Assembly (NCBI GenBank): GCA_949300485.1 | Contig: CASGEL010000001.1 | Span: 186,001 to 250,000, forward strand | DNA length: 64,000 nt | Direction: 5' to 3' | DNA from: an uncultured bacterium | Lineage (GTDB): Bacteria > Cyanobacteriota > Vampirovibrionia > Gastranaerophilales > Gastranaerophilaceae | Shown: positions 33,050 to 41,144 of the stretch, one piece after another | Position numbering within the stretch: the first letter of the stretch is position 1 | Layout: each line of letters opens with the position of its first letter | Made by a program: the position numbers and the translations under genes | The notes under the pieces: generated by a model | What the model saw: only the letters and a program-made list of their open reading frames with translations | What the model was told of the DNA's origin: nothing | Databases searched by the model: none

Positions 33050-34590
33050 TATTAGAAAAATTCCGTACAGATAAATACGATAAAGATCTTGTCTTTATAA
33101 ATCCGGATATAACTTTAGGAGAATTAAAACGCTATATCTGTTATCAGTGCAAAGAATTTGAGAAATCTCCAATTAAAAATGTTATTTTATTTGGGAATAA
33201 CTACTTTAATTTTGTAATAAATTTCTTCGCAGCTGCATTCACTAAAAAAAACATTTATCTTATTTCTGATAAAGAACGTTTAAAACAATTAAAAGTTGAT
33301 TATATAATCCCACTCGAAGCTCAACCTATAGACGGAGAAATAAATGTTCCTGACATACAAGCAAAAGATGTTGTAATAAACTTTTTTACATCAGGATCAA
33401 CCGGAGAACCACAAAATATAGAAAAAAATTTATATAATCTTGAAGTTGAATCTCAAACTACAATTGAAGAATTTGATCTAAAACCAGATAGAATTTTTGT
33501 TGCCACAACATCTTTGGCACATAGTTTTGGTATAGTTTTTAATTTTATACTTCCTTTCTTATATGGATGTAAAATTAACCACAAACGAATTGATTTTCCA
33601 GAACAGCTTGATATCCAAGATGAATACATATTAATTTCAACACCTTCGTTTATGGAAAAATTAGCGAAGTATGATTATACATTTTATAAAACTCCTGAAA
33701 AAGTTTTCCTAGCAGGAGCAAAATTAAAACACAATATTATTGATTATTTTAAACAGTATACTGATCTTATTGATATATATGGCAGTACTGAAACCGGTAA
33801 TATTGCATATAAAAGAGGATATACCAACTTTACTCCGTTTAAAGATGTTGAAGTTACAACAGACAACCAAAACCAAGCCATTATAAAATCAGAATATTTT
33901 CCGCAAGATTATGCACATTTATCAGATATTATTGAATTTATAAATGAAAAAGAATTTGTGTTTAAAAAACGCTCAGATAGAATTGTTAAAGTCTGTGAAA
34001 AACGCATTTCCCTTGATGAAATAGAAAATAATTTAAGAAAACATGATAAAATAAAAGACTGCTATTGCTTCATGTACAATGATAAATTGGCCTGCATAGT
34101 CGCAACTGATGATATTAATCTTGAAAAAATTGATCTGAAACTTTTTCTTATGAATTACGGGGATACAGTACCTAAAACTTGGAGAATTGTAGACGAACTT
34201 CCAAAAACAGCAACCGGGAAAATTAATAGATCAAAACTGTTAAAACTTTTTGGAATGAACCCATCTCTGCCATTCGTCAAGTCCAAAAGCGTATTCCAAA
34301 ATGAAGCTGAAATAGAACTTGTATTTAAGAAAAATTGTAATTTTTTTAACGGACATTTTAACTTAGTTAAAATCCTTCCTGGTGTTGTTCAGCTTTATTA
34401 TGCAAAATTCTTCGCAGATGATATTTTTAATATTGAAATTCCACCGACAGAAGTTAAAAAGGTAAAATTTTCAAATATTATAACACCTGATACAACTATG
34501 ACTTTAAAACTAAAAAATAAAGACAACTGTGTAGAATTTGCCTACATGTCTGATGCCAAAATATTTTCTGCAGGTATATTTGTAAAGTAA
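33046..34590 (+). CDS. AMP-forming acyl ligase fused to hotdog dehydratase (ApeH-ApeI-like)
   Basis: A 514-residue two-domain protein. Residues 1 to about 410 are an adenylate-forming ligase: phosphate loop TSGSTGEP near 115-122, YGSTETGN near 245, and the catalytic-lysine motif PKTATGKINR near 390-400. It would activate the starter acid and load it on a carrier protein. Residues about 415-514 are a hotdog dehydratase-like domain with FFNGHFNLVKILPGVVQLYYAKFF, matching ApeI (GHF and LPG-V-Q). In E. coli these are two genes, whereas here they are fused. The GHF His supports catalysis. Confidence 0.87.
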   Translation: MILEKFRTDKYDKDLVFINPDITLGELKRYICYQCKEFEKSPIKNVILFGNNYFNFVINFFAAAFTKKNIYLISDKERLKQLKVDYIIPLEAQPIDGEINVPDIQAKDVVINFFTSGSTGEPQNIEKNLYNLEVESQTTIEEFDLKPDRIFVATTSLAHSFGIVFNFILPFLYGCKINHKRIDFPEQLDIQDEYILISTPSFMEKLAKYDYTFYKTPEKVFLAGAKLKHNIIDYFKQYTDLIDIYGSTETGNIAYKRGYTNFTPFKDVEVTTDNQNQAIIKSEYFPQDYAHLSDIIEFINEKEFVFKKRSDRIVKVCEKRISLDEIENNLRKHDKIKDCYCFMYNDKLACIVATDDINLEKIDLKLFLMNYGDTVPKTWRIVDELPKTATGKINRSKLLKLFGMNPSLPFVKSKSVFQNEAEIELVFKKNCNFFNGHFNLVKILPGVVQLYYAKFFADDIFNIEIPPTEVKKVKFSNIITPDTTMTLKLKNKDNCVEFAYMSDAKIFSAGIFVK

Positions 34591-34610
34591 ATTAAAATTT
34601 GAGGTGAAAA

Positions 34611-35024
34611 ATGAAATTTGAAGCAGAAACATTTATAACAGTACAATTTTATGACCTTGATCCAATGAATGTTGTATGGCATGGAAACTATATAAAGTAT
34701 CTGGAAACGGCAAGATGTGATCTGCTTGCAAAACTAGGATATGATTATGATTCAATGAGAAAAGATAATATTATGTATCCTGTTGCAACCATGGAGATGA
34801 AATATATTAAATCTTGTGAATTCCAACAAAAATTAAAAATTATCTCTTCCCTTGAAGAAATTGAACCTTGTATGATTATAAAATATACTATTGTTGATGC
34901 TGAAACAGGCGAAAAAATTTTCAAGGCTAAAACAATGCAAATATGCGTTGATGTTGCTACAAAAAAAAGTTTATATTCTGCCCCAGAAGGTTTGAAAGAA
35001 AAACTTGCTTGTTGTAAGCTTTAA
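34611..35024 (+). CDS. Acyl-ACP/CoA thioesterase, ApeK-like
   Basis: A 137-residue hotdog thioesterase of the 4-hydroxybenzoyl-CoA thioesterase group. The catalytic Asp is D17 in VQFYDLDPMNVVWHGNY, with H24 and Y27 conserved. It ends in a typical beta sheet (KAKTMQICVDV). It could release or proofread polyene acyl chains. A GAGGTGAAA box precedes the ATG. Position after the ligase fits ApeK, with the glycosyltransferase ApeJ missing between them. Confidence 0.9.
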   Translation: MKFEAETFITVQFYDLDPMNVVWHGNYIKYLETARCDLLAKLGYDYDSMRKDNIMYPVATMEMKYIKSCEFQQKLKIISSLEEIEPCMIIKYTIVDAETGEKIFKAKTMQICVDVATKKSLYSAPEGLKEKLACCKL

Positions 35025-35026
35025 TT

Positions 35027-35548
35027 ATGAAACAACTATTTACTTTGGTTCTAATAATGATTTTTAGCGGAAGTTTAGCTGTTGCCAAAGATGCAATATA
35101 TCAGCATCCTGCGCAAATATCAAAGCTTAAGACACCTCAATATTCACAAGCTTCCTGCAAATTCTCTCAAATAAAAACCATTCCGAATTCAGATGCATAC
35201 ATCAAATCCGGAGGAAATTTTAAATTTGATATAAACAACGGAGTTATTTTTGAAACTCTTTATCCGGTTAAATCTACAACTGCCTATACATCAGAACAAA
35301 GTAAACGCATAAGCGATATTATTATTGCAATTTCTAAAAAGAATTATTCTTATATAAATAGAAATTTTGAAGTCTATTATTTAAATAGTTCAGGGACTTG
35401 GCAAATTGCATTAAAACCCAAAAAAGACTCCAAAATATCTAATGTTATGGCTTCTATAGTCATTCATGGAAGCAAATATATAGACAAAATTGAAATTAAC
35501 ACATTAAAAAGCGGAAGTACTAAAATAAATTTTACAGAATGCAAATAG
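35027..35548 (+). CDS. LolA-like periplasmic lipoprotein carrier, ApeL-like
   Basis: A 173-residue exported protein: signal peptide MKQLFTLVLIMIFSGSLAVAKD, then beta-strand-rich sequence like the LolA half-barrel (ASCKFSQIKTIP, GGNFKFDINNGVIFETLYPV). It probably shields the hydrophobic polyene or its lipid anchor during transit through the periplasm. It starts 2 bases after the thioesterase stop and stops 1 base before the exporter gene. This is direct evidence for an outer membrane target. Confidence 0.85.
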   Translation: MKQLFTLVLIMIFSGSLAVAKDAIYQHPAQISKLKTPQYSQASCKFSQIKTIPNSDAYIKSGGNFKFDINNGVIFETLYPVKSTTAYTSEQSKRISDIIIAISKKNYSYINRNFEVYYLNSSGTWQIALKPKKDSKISNVMASIVIHGSKYIDKIEINTLKSGSTKINFTECK

Positions 35549-35549
35549 T

Positions 35550-37655
35550 ATGAAAAATCTTTTGAGAATTTTATATATTTTATTTTTTATTATTGTAGGA
35601 TTAATCGTTTGGTTTCATCCTGCCAAAACAGAAACAAATTTGTTAAAAGCAGTGTATTCCAACAGTTATTCTGACGAACTTGTTGTGATGTTGAGTTCAC
35701 GATACTCTTCAAACATAAATGTTTTAGTTGAATCCTCATCCGCAGAAACATCGTCCAAAACAGCAGATGAATTTCTTAACAAAATAGATAAACAATCATT
35801 TAATGTAAAAAACTTTGATTTTTCAAAAGTTCTTTCAACTTATAAAAAATATAATAATAATTTGCTTTCACCGTCTACAGCCCAAAAACTTGAAGAAAAA
35901 AAATATAATGAAGTGACCGCAGATGCTTATAACAAATTGCTTGATCCATTTGGTGTTATGCTTCTGCCTCTGAATGAAGATCCTTTTATGCTGTTTGTTG
36001 ATTATATAAAATCACTTGGCAATGGAGACTCATACAATATGCAATATAAGGATAAATACTATAGGATATTAACGTTAGAAGTTAATAATGAAATAGCACT
36101 TTCTCCTGATATTGTTAATAAAAAAATTAAATCACTGACAAAACTACAAACTGAACTATCAAATGAAGATGTACATATATACCTGACAGGAACCCCGATA
36201 CACTCATATTATGCAAGTTCACGTTCCATGGTTGAGATAAATATAATATGTATACTATCCTTTATTTTCATACTCGGAATATGTTATTTCTATTTTAAAA
36301 ATTTAAAACTACTCTTTCCAATAGCTGTAAGTTTGGGATGCGGAATTTTAGCAGGATATTTGCTATGCGCAATAATTTTTCCTTCAATACATGTTTTGAC
36401 TTTTGTCTTTTCTACAACACTCATTGGTATATGTATAGATTATTCTCTGCATTATTTTATAGAAAGAGATCTGAAGAAAATATTTAAAAGTCTCACAGTC
36501 AGTATGATTACAACAGTCAGTGCATTTGCCATTTTATTATTCTCAGGTGTTGAACTCTTAAAACAGATAGCTGTATTTACTATGACCGGACTATTTATGG
36601 TTTATTCAATGGTAGTATTGTTTTATCCGTTTTTAAAATTCAATTTACAAACAAGAAAAATTAATTTTAAAGTTAATGAAACATTCAAAAAAATTTTTGC
36701 AGCCATTGTTCTTATTGTATCTCTGGCAGGAGCATGCTGCTTAAGATTTAACGATGATATTAGAAATTTGTATGTCCCATCTAAAAAGCTTATGAAAGCA
36801 GAAAAACTTTTTGCCTCTGTTACAGGCGGAAACAGAAAAACATCATTTGCGGTTATTAATGGCAAAAATATGCAGGAAATTTTAGAAAAAGAAGAAACTA
36901 TAGCTAAAAATCTAAACAGCGAAGATTACCAAGCCATAAGTAAATTTATACCGTCAGTTAAACAGCAAAAGAAAAATTTTGCATTAAGAAAAACTCTTTA
37001 TAAGAATGAATTAGATAATTTTGCGCAATTCTTATCACCAAAAGAAAAACAAAAACTGCTAAATGAAAAACAGCCAAATGAATTTTTAGAATACACAGAT
37101 TTGCCGCTATTGTCAGAATTCTTACCGGCTGAAAATACTTCATTAATGGTTCTTTATGATATAAAAGACCCACAAATAATAACTAAAAACGGAGGTCAAT
37201 ATATAGACGTAACACAAAGTATTACAAATAAAATAAAACATTGCAGGATAAGCTGTGTAAAAATGCTCTTGCCGATTTTTACTATTCTATTTATTTTGCT
37301 AGCATGTATTTACAAACCTAAAACAGCTTTAAAAATAACAAGCCCATCTATTATAGCTGCGATTTTTTCAATCGGACTTGTATCATTATGCGGTCAGGAA
37401 ATTAACCTTTTCCATATTCTTGCCATATTTCTAATCGTAGGCTTCGGACTTGATTATTCAGTATTTAGAGCAAGCGGTATAAAATCCGCATCTGACGCAG
37501 TACTATTATCCTGCCTGACAAGTATATTTTCATTTTTGCTATTAGCATTCACAAGCTTTAAACTCATAAGTTCACTTGGTTTTATATTATCCGCAGGTTT
37601 AACTGTTTCTTATCTCGCAAGTCTTTTATTTGATTATAAAAAGGAGAACAACTGA
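35550..37655 (+). CDS. MMPL/RND-type exporter, ApeM-like
   Basis: A 701-residue inner-membrane transporter. One N-terminal helix, a periplasmic domain (about 25-225), a bundle of helices (about 228-360), one helix near 385, a second periplasmic domain (400-570), and a final helix bundle (about 573-695). This is the duplicated MMPL layout. The family's GICIDYSLHYFIE and GFGLDYSVF charged helix motifs are visible. It likely flips the polyene lipid across the inner membrane using proton motive force. Neighbouring LolA-like and acyltransferase genes agree. Confidence 0.9.
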   Translation: MKNLLRILYILFFIIVGLIVWFHPAKTETNLLKAVYSNSYSDELVVMLSSRYSSNINVLVESSSAETSSKTADEFLNKIDKQSFNVKNFDFSKVLSTYKKYNNNLLSPSTAQKLEEKKYNEVTADAYNKLLDPFGVMLLPLNEDPFMLFVDYIKSLGNGDSYNMQYKDKYYRILTLEVNNEIALSPDIVNKKIKSLTKLQTELSNEDVHIYLTGTPIHSYYASSRSMVEINIICILSFIFILGICYFYFKNLKLLFPIAVSLGCGILAGYLLCAIIFPSIHVLTFVFSTTLIGICIDYSLHYFIERDLKKIFKSLTVSMITTVSAFAILLFSGVELLKQIAVFTMTGLFMVYSMVVLFYPFLKFNLQTRKINFKVNETFKKIFAAIVLIVSLAGACCLRFNDDIRNLYVPSKKLMKAEKLFASVTGGNRKTSFAVINGKNMQEILEKEETIAKNLNSEDYQAISKFIPSVKQQKKNFALRKTLYKNELDNFAQFLSPKEKQKLLNEKQPNEFLEYTDLPLLSEFLPAENTSLMVLYDIKDPQIITKNGGQYIDVTQSITNKIKHCRISCVKMLLPIFTILFILLACIYKPKTALKITSPSIIAAIFSIGLVSLCGQEINLFHILAIFLIVGFGLDYSVFRASGIKSASDAVLLSCLTSIFSFLLLAFTSFKLISSLGFILSAGLTVSYLASLLFDYKKENN

Positions 37656-37656
37656 T

Positions 37657-38550
37657 ATGAAGTGGTATCAAATGAAAGAACAAGCTGCAGGAACTCTGCG
37701 TCTTTTGATAATTTGGAAAATTTATAAAATCTTCGGGAAAAAAGTTGTAGAATTTTTGGTAATATTTATAACATTCTTTGCTTTCCTCGGTGCCAAAGAA
37801 CCCCGTAAATATTCTAAAAAATACCTTTCTATTATAGGTATGAATTCAGGACTTTTAAATCAATTCAAACATTTTTTGGCACTTTCATACTCACTTATTG
37901 ATAAAATGGAGGTTTATGCAGGCAAATTTAATCCTGATAACATATTTTTTGACAATGAAGAAGATAAAAAGATTTTTATAAACGATTTGCCAAAAGGAGT
38001 TTTTATTATCAGTTCTCATCTGGGAAATATAGAAATGATGCGTGCATTTTTACTTACAAGTATCTGCACAAATTTAAATATTTTTCTATCAATAGATCAA
38101 TGCAAAATTTTTAACAACTTTATTAAACAGATTGAAATCCAATCTCCTGTTACGATTTATCCAGTCGAAGATATAAATATAAATACTTCAATAGAAATTA
38201 AAGAAAAAATATCTAACGGAGAATCCGTTGTTATGGCAGGAGATAGAATTTCTCCAAACAGCGCCGGTAATTACACTCAATTTTTAGGCAAAAAAATCCA
38301 AATTCCGCCAGGAACATTTAAGTTTGCACTCATTATGGAAAGTCCGATATATTTTATATGCGCACTAAAAGAGGGTGAAAAATACCGTATTTATTTAAAA
38401 AAATTTGAATGCAACGGTAAAAGAAGTAATGTTATTAACCAAATGCAAAACGAATATATCGCATTTTTAGAACAACTTGTTCCAAAATATCCTTTCCAAT
38501 TCTTCCATTTTTATGATTTATTTGAAGAAAATCAATCGACAGGACAATAA
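37657..38550 (+). CDS. LpxL/HtrB-type acyltransferase (ApeJ acyltransferase half-like)
   Basis: A 297-residue lipid A late-acyltransferase-like protein. A hydrophobic segment near residues 28-47 anchors it in the inner membrane. The HxxxxE motif is S-S-H-L-G-N-I-E at about 119-126. The later AGDRISP and KIQIPPGTFKFAL are typical of the family. The start is the ATG at 37657, preceded by AAAAGGAG, which sits inside the end of the exporter gene. In E. coli ApeJ joins a glycosyltransferase and such an acyltransferase, whereas only the second half is present here. It could attach the polyene to its lipid anchor. Confidence 0.85.
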   Translation: MKWYQMKEQAAGTLRLLIIWKIYKIFGKKVVEFLVIFITFFAFLGAKEPRKYSKKYLSIIGMNSGLLNQFKHFLALSYSLIDKMEVYAGKFNPDNIFFDNEEDKKIFINDLPKGVFIISSHLGNIEMMRAFLLTSICTNLNIFLSIDQCKIFNNFIKQIEIQSPVTIYPVEDININTSIEIKEKISNGESVVMAGDRISPNSAGNYTQFLGKKIQIPPGTFKFALIMESPIYFICALKEGEKYRIYLKKFECNGKRSNVINQMQNEYIAFLEQLVPKYPFQFFHFYDLFEENQSTGQ

Positions 38551-38551
38551 T

Positions 38552-39085
38552 ATGAAATTTTTTTATATAAATTCTGATGATTTTTTAAAAAGTTATAATT
38601 TTGAATTTCTACAACAATTTACCGATGGGAAAAACTTTCAAACCCCAAAAAGGTTTATTCAATACTCCATAGGCAGATATTTAATAAAATCTGTCGGTAA
38701 AAATCATTTTGGAATATCAGATACCGCAATAGAAATTATTAACAACAAACCAAAATTTAAACACAGCAATATAAAATTCAGTATATCTCACTGCCAAAAA
38801 TATGTAGCAGCAGCGTTTGACAATATAGAATGCGGAATAGATATAGAAGAAATAAAACCTCGTAACTTAAATGACTTGTCAGAATTATACAATCAAAGCT
38901 TTAACTCCCTCAAAGATTTTTATACATTTTGGACAAAAGGAGAAGCTAAAATCAAACTTCAGCAAGAAGTCAAATGGGAATATTCTGCTATATTTAAAAA
39001 TAAATATATATTTACAGTTGTTTCCGCAAATCCAAAATGTGAAAAACCTTCTTTGATAAATTATTTAGAATTCAATCATATTTAA
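38552..39085 (+). CDS. 4'-phosphopantetheinyl transferase (Sfp/AcpT type)
   Basis: A 177-residue enzyme that transfers phosphopantetheine from CoA to the Ser of carrier proteins. Motifs: IKFSISHCQKYVAAAF, then GIDIE at 95-99 (Mg2+ ligands Asp97 and Glu99) and FWTKGEAKIKL (W-x-x-x-E-A-x-K). It is short compared with Sfp. The start is the ATG at 38552 with AGGA upstream, 1 base after the acyltransferase stop. Last gene of the cluster, so the pathway activates its own two carrier proteins. Confidence 0.9.
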   Translation: MKFFYINSDDFLKSYNFEFLQQFTDGKNFQTPKRFIQYSIGRYLIKSVGKNHFGISDTAIEIINNKPKFKHSNIKFSISHCQKYVAAAFDNIECGIDIEEIKPRNLNDLSELYNQSFNSLKDFYTFWTKGEAKIKLQQEVKWEYSAIFKNKYIFTVVSANPKCEKPSLINYLEFNHI

Positions 39086-39126
39086 TTATGTAATATAGCA
39101 TAAACTTTTAAGGTAAAATTAAAAAG

Positions 39127-40062
39127 ATGATAATCAATACAGGCTCAAGAACAGATACCGTACAATATTACACACAGTGGTTATTAAAAAGATTTGAAGA
39201 AGGTTTTGTATATTCAAGAAACCCAATATTTCCCAATAAAGTCATACGCTATGAATTAAATCCAGAAGTAGTTGACTGTATTATATTTTGTTCTAAAAAT
39301 TATGAACCTATTTTACCATATATCAAAACAATAACTGCTAAGTTCAATACGTATTTTCACTATACAATAACGGCTTATGGTAAAGACATAGAACCTAATG
39401 TTCCTGATATAGATAAAAGTATTGAAACCCTAATCAAATTGTCTGAAATTGTTGGGAAACAACGTATTGGCTGGCGATATGATCCAATACTTTTGACAGA
39501 AAAATATACTAAAGAAATACATTATGAAACCTTTAACTATATGACAAAAGAAATATCACCTTATATTGACAGATGTATTTTCAGCTTTGTTGAGATATAC
39601 AAAAAATTAAAAAAGAACATGCCTGAAATTATATTATTAACAGACAATGATAAAACAGAAATAGCAAAACACATTGGATCCATTGCAAAAAAATATAATA
39701 TGACAATACAAACCTGTGCAACAACAGGAGATTATGAACAATTCGGAATCTTAAAATCCGGCTGTCTTACATCAGAAATTCTGGGACAGGCGAATAATAT
39801 CCAATTCAAAAAAATAAAACATTCTGGCAACCGTAAAGGCTGTAACTGTATGGAAAACAGAAATATAGGAGATTACGATACCTGCCCGAACGGTTGCAAA
39901 TACTGTTATGCTAATCAAAATTCCGAAATTGCAAAAATAAATTTTACAAAACATGATCCAAATGCTCCGTTCATATTAGGAAACCTGCATGAAACAGATG
40001 AAATTATACAAGGGAAACAACAATCATTTATAATACAATGCGAGCAAAAAAAATTATTTTAA
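39127..40062 (+). CDS. DUF1848 family protein with Cys-rich C-terminus
   Basis: A 311-residue protein matching the DUF1848 pattern: MIINTGSRTDTVQYYTQWL at the N-terminus and a C-terminal cysteine cluster GCNCMENRNIGDYDTC-PNGCKYCYA. The C-x-x-x-C-x-x-C ending resembles a radical SAM or Fe-S site, placed unusually at the C-terminus. The middle looks like a TIM-barrel half (ITAYGKDIEPNVPD, GWRYDPILLT). Biochemical role unknown. It lies 41 bases after the polyene cluster on the same strand, with TAAAAT 7 bases before the ATG, so it may have its own promoter. Confidence 0.85.
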   Translation: MIINTGSRTDTVQYYTQWLLKRFEEGFVYSRNPIFPNKVIRYELNPEVVDCIIFCSKNYEPILPYIKTITAKFNTYFHYTITAYGKDIEPNVPDIDKSIETLIKLSEIVGKQRIGWRYDPILLTEKYTKEIHYETFNYMTKEISPYIDRCIFSFVEIYKKLKKNMPEIILLTDNDKTEIAKHIGSIAKKYNMTIQTCATTGDYEQFGILKSGCLTSEILGQANNIQFKKIKHSGNRKGCNCMENRNIGDYDTCPNGCKYCYANQNSEIAKINFTKHDPNAPFILGNLHETDEIIQGKQQSFIIQCEQKKLF

Positions 40063-40066
40063 AATT

Positions 40067-40180
40067 TTATGTAAAATCATCAAATTTTAATTTTAACTCC
40101 ATAGGATTAATAGGTGCTGTTTGCAAAATACTAATCTTTCCACAGGCATTTAAGCATGCAGAAGTACTCTGAGCTAAACT
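40067..40180 (-). pseudogene. Possible 3' remnant of a lost gene
   Basis: On the minus strand a frame open from a stop at 40183-40181 reads SLAQSTSACLNACGKISIL and continues QTAPINPMELKLKFDDFT to a stop at 40069-40067. It has protein-like composition but no start codon, so it could be the C-terminal end of a deleted gene. The rest of the gap to the tRNA terminator (40184-40281) holds nothing I recognise. Confidence 0.3.
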
Positions 40181-40281
40181 TTAAGCTAATTTTATAATCA
40201 AAATCAACTATACATATAATAAAGTTATGTAAAAAAATATTGGTCTAGCCTAAAACAAATATTATAAAACTTAATAATAAT

Positions 40282-40316
40282 AAAAAACACATCCGACAAA
40301 TTCGAATGTGTTTTTT
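40282..40316 (-). terminator. Intrinsic terminator of tRNA-Ala(TGC)
   Basis: An 11-base-pair stem (40282-40292 with 40306-40316) ends in T-run on the minus strand, 4 bases after the tRNA 3' end. Confidence 0.75.
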
Positions 40317-40320
40317 ATGG

Positions 40321-40393
40321 TGGAGGATAGGAGATTCGAACTCCTGACCCCCTGCGTGCAAAGCAGGTGCTCTACCAGCTGAGCTAATCCCCC
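40321..40393 (-). tRNA. tRNA-Ala (anticodon TGC)
   Basis: A 73-base cloverleaf: acceptor GGGGGAT with ATCCTCC (one G-T), D arm GCTC-GAGC, anticodon arm CCTGC/GCAGG with loop TTTGCAC giving TGC, and T loop TTCGAAT. Discriminator A, CCA not encoded. This isoacceptor is often in rRNA spacers. Here it stands alone with no rRNA nearby. Confidence 0.95.
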
Positions 40394-40396
40394 ATG

Positions 40397-40440
40397 CCAA
40401 GTACTTTCGGGGTCTTGGTCTTGCGGTTTACTCTCCGCAA
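40397..40440 (-). other. Two small hairpins in the 5' leader of tRNA-Ala(TGC)
   Basis: TTGCGG (40421-40426) pairs with CCGCAA (40435-40440), and CCAAG (40397-40401) pairs with CTTGG (40414-40418). They lie just upstream of the tRNA on its strand and may be part of the precursor transcript. A TGTAAAAT-like -10 lies next upstream. The 453-base gap 40063-40515 otherwise contains the tRNA, its terminator and a possible gene remnant. Confidence 0.35.
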
Positions 40441-40515
40441 TTACTATTTTACATGCTGATTTTTTTTTGTAAAGAGGGTACTTTTAATATATTTTAAATT
40501 TCTACATCCTTCACT

Positions 40516-41091
40516 TTACAAAAATCTATATAAACCGGCCAGTATCGGAAGAAAATCCTTATCTAGATTATATTCTCCCACATACTTCGGACTTGAATTT
40601 GTGTAATACATAAGCTGCATATTTATCCCATCACCTGTAATAAGTTCATCATTACGAAAATTTCTTCGCCAGATATCTATACATTCCTTACCAAATTGCC
40701 CTTTTAAGCTTCTGCCCTCAAATTTAGCGTTATCTGCAATTTCAATTTTTTTATCCCCTACAAACCCCGTTATTTTGCCGGAAGTTTTCAAAATGTCATT
40801 GTATTGTAAACTGACATTAACAGGTTTGTCTCCAATAACACCAATTAGCTCTATATTAGAGCCGTTACAAATCCTTTTCAGTTTATATTGTTCGCCATAG
40901 TTTAGGCCGCTAATCTCCACAGAACCTTTTATAGCATCTGATGGCTTTATATTATTTGCTGATATTTTATAAGTAAAATTGTCTTTTACATCAGTTTTAT
41001 GCTCTGGATTTTGTGAAATTCCGACATTAGAATTTCCATTAAAATAAATATTTTTGAAAATATAATTATGTAATATTATTTTTTGAATCAT
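40516..41091 (-). CDS. Hypothetical FNG-motif protein
   Basis: A 191-residue protein when started at the ATG at 41091 (MIQKIILHNYIF). The longer reading would need a TTG without a ribosome site. The N-terminus leads to Y-F-N-G at residues 16-19, similar to the F-G-A/F-T-G group. The body is beta-rich and glycine-rich with repeated short strands (GEQYKLKRICNG, GDKPVNVSLQYND, GKITGFVGDKKIEIADN). It ends in a hydrophobic strand. No signal peptide, no known family. It is divergent from the glutaredoxin gene across a 53-base gap. Confidence 0.6.
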   Translation of the reverse strand: MIQKIILHNYIFKNIYFNGNSNVGISQNPEHKTDVKDNFTYKISANNIKPSDAIKGSVEISGLNYGEQYKLKRICNGSNIELIGVIGDKPVNVSLQYNDILKTSGKITGFVGDKKIEIADNAKFEGRSLKGQFGKECIDIWRRNFRNDELITGDGINMQLMYYTNSSPKYVGEYNLDKDFLPILAGLYRFL

Positions 41092-41144
41092 ATTTATATT
41101 AAAATACAAACAAAATAAATTTTGCAAAACTAAAGGAGTTTACG

